Of a DNA stretch of 64,000 nt, positions 63,301 through 64,000 are shown one piece after another (the stretch's first letter is position 1; every line of letters begins with the position of its first letter). Made by a program: the position numbers and the translations under genes. The stretch spans positions 94,781,442 through 94,845,441 of the forward strand of contig CM070874.1 of NCBI GenBank assembly GCA_036365515.1. Reading direction: 5' to 3'. The stretch comes from Torymus aiolomorphi. Its lineage: Eukaryota > Arthropoda > Insecta > Hymenoptera > Torymidae. The notes under the pieces were generated by a model. It was not told where the DNA came from, made no database searches, and saw nothing but the letters and a program-made list of their open reading frames with translations.

Positions 63301-64000
63301 TCACGTACTTTTATCCCGTTGCCCGATGCCGAGCAATTAGCAAGATTACTCGACCTCCCCTCTTTTCGGGCTTTAGTCGGCAATTCGCACCCCGGGAATG
63401 TTCAAAGAAAAGTTTCCGCGTTTTAATGCACTATAAACGGGGCGCGGGCCTTACTAGCCGAGTCATTTAAATAAAGCATTTTGACATACGCGCGTATTCG
63501 CGAGATTGTTTTCGGGGGGCGTTGGCGGCGAAATCTTTTTAAGAGCTGGACTGAGCCGCGGATGAAAAAACTTCGCTTTAATTCCGCATTCCGCGCGCCG
63601 ACAAAGTTTCGGTCGCCGTGAAATGCGATTTTGCACTTAGCGCGGGAGTTTCGCTTTAACGAGGTCGCGGGTCCGGCACTCGTTTCGAATTTTCAAAGGC
63701 TTACAAGTGCAACGCGGGCTACGACCATTGACTGCCGAAAAATTTGTCTTTTACATTATTCCGAGGATGGCTGTTGATGAATCCGCGATGTCTGTTTGAC
63801 GAGTCATCTTTTGGGACTTAGAAAGTAAAGTACAAATTAATAAGCGAATTCTATTACTGCGCTTTTATTAGCAAAAAGTTTTACAAACGTTGCTCTGTAA
63901 ACATGATTATTGATACAATACATGAAAAGGGTAAAACATTTTTCAAAAGCACGATCTAAACGGATCTACTAAAATGTTAATATTTCTTTAAGATTTTTTA
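60320..64000. other. Non-coding right edge
   Basis: G+C-rich islands (60540-60740, 61130-61480, 61960-62230, 63200-63760) with overlapping short frames on both strands; a C16 tract at 61098-61113; A+T-rich DNA between. No gene, RNA gene or element supported. Confidence 0.5.

Overview
The window is eukaryotic nuclear DNA, almost certainly from an arthropod and plausibly an insect of the Hymenoptera type. The evidence is indirect: very long (GA/CT)n tracts, alternation of A+T-rich stretches with G+C-richer gene-free islands, arthropod-style TCAGT initiators, and a load of DIRS, Kolobok, Polinton/Maverick and inverted-repeat elements. I could not recognise a single conserved host gene. Everything protein-like that I can support belongs to a mobile element, and nearly all of it is broken, so the window looks like an intergenic or intronic element graveyard.

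Layout. About 0.5-5.6 kb: a DIRS-type (tyrosine-recombinase) retrotransposon with an open gag, a broken RT/RNase H/methylase-like pol, a recombinase gene with one stop, and palindromic ends. 6.7-7.2 kb: a foldback MITE. 8.8-13.1 kb: a head-to-head inverted duplication of an element encoding a cysteine-cluster protein of unknown function; both copies are pseudogenes. 13.15-14.5 kb: an inverted-repeat element carrying a TTAA-flanked MITE in one arm and a tRNA-derived SINE in the other; each arm gives the empty site for the insertion in its partner. 14.8-15.3 kb: a TATGGCC-rich repeat with a nested MITE. 16.0-16.6 kb: long GA tracts. 17.0-31.3 kb: several elements with related ends (CACTGAGAGAAA or CACGCAGAGAAA), mostly next to TA, each enclosing a tRNA-like segment with A-box, B-box and a nearby T-run. 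One of them was split by a Kolobok DNA transposon (27.2-30.6 kb) with TTAA target duplications and a frameshifted transposase.

31.3-40.4 kb is mostly featureless apart from two MITEs and simple repeats. 40.47-54.90 kb is a Polinton/Maverick bounded by AGT...ACT ends and an exact 6-bp duplication (GTTCTC). It has about 2-kb terminal inverted repeats (TIRs), a protein-primed family-B DNA polymerase pseudogene in four pieces, and an integrase C-terminal remnant on the other strand. Each TIR carries a TATA box, an initiator and the first codons of the polymerase gene, so the element presents inward-facing promoters at both ends. The polymerase gene was broken by a 4.1-kb repeat-rich insertion, a 1.03-kb TA-flanked MITE, frameshifts and a stop; it also appears to hold a GT-AG intron. 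This Polinton sits inside the TIR of a second, rearranged Polinton-like relic (about 54.9-60.3 kb) whose other TIR still shows the unoccupied target site. That relic holds a 0.95-kb palindrome and an unrecognised ORF. 60.3-64.0 kb has no feature I can support.

The strongest candidate for something undescribed is the recurring architecture of tRNA-like Pol III-type cassettes inside TA-flanked inverted-repeat elements. Next are the TIR-borne Polinton promoters and the unnamed protein family at 9-13 kb. All comparisons were made by eye; family names rest on recognised motifs, not on searches.
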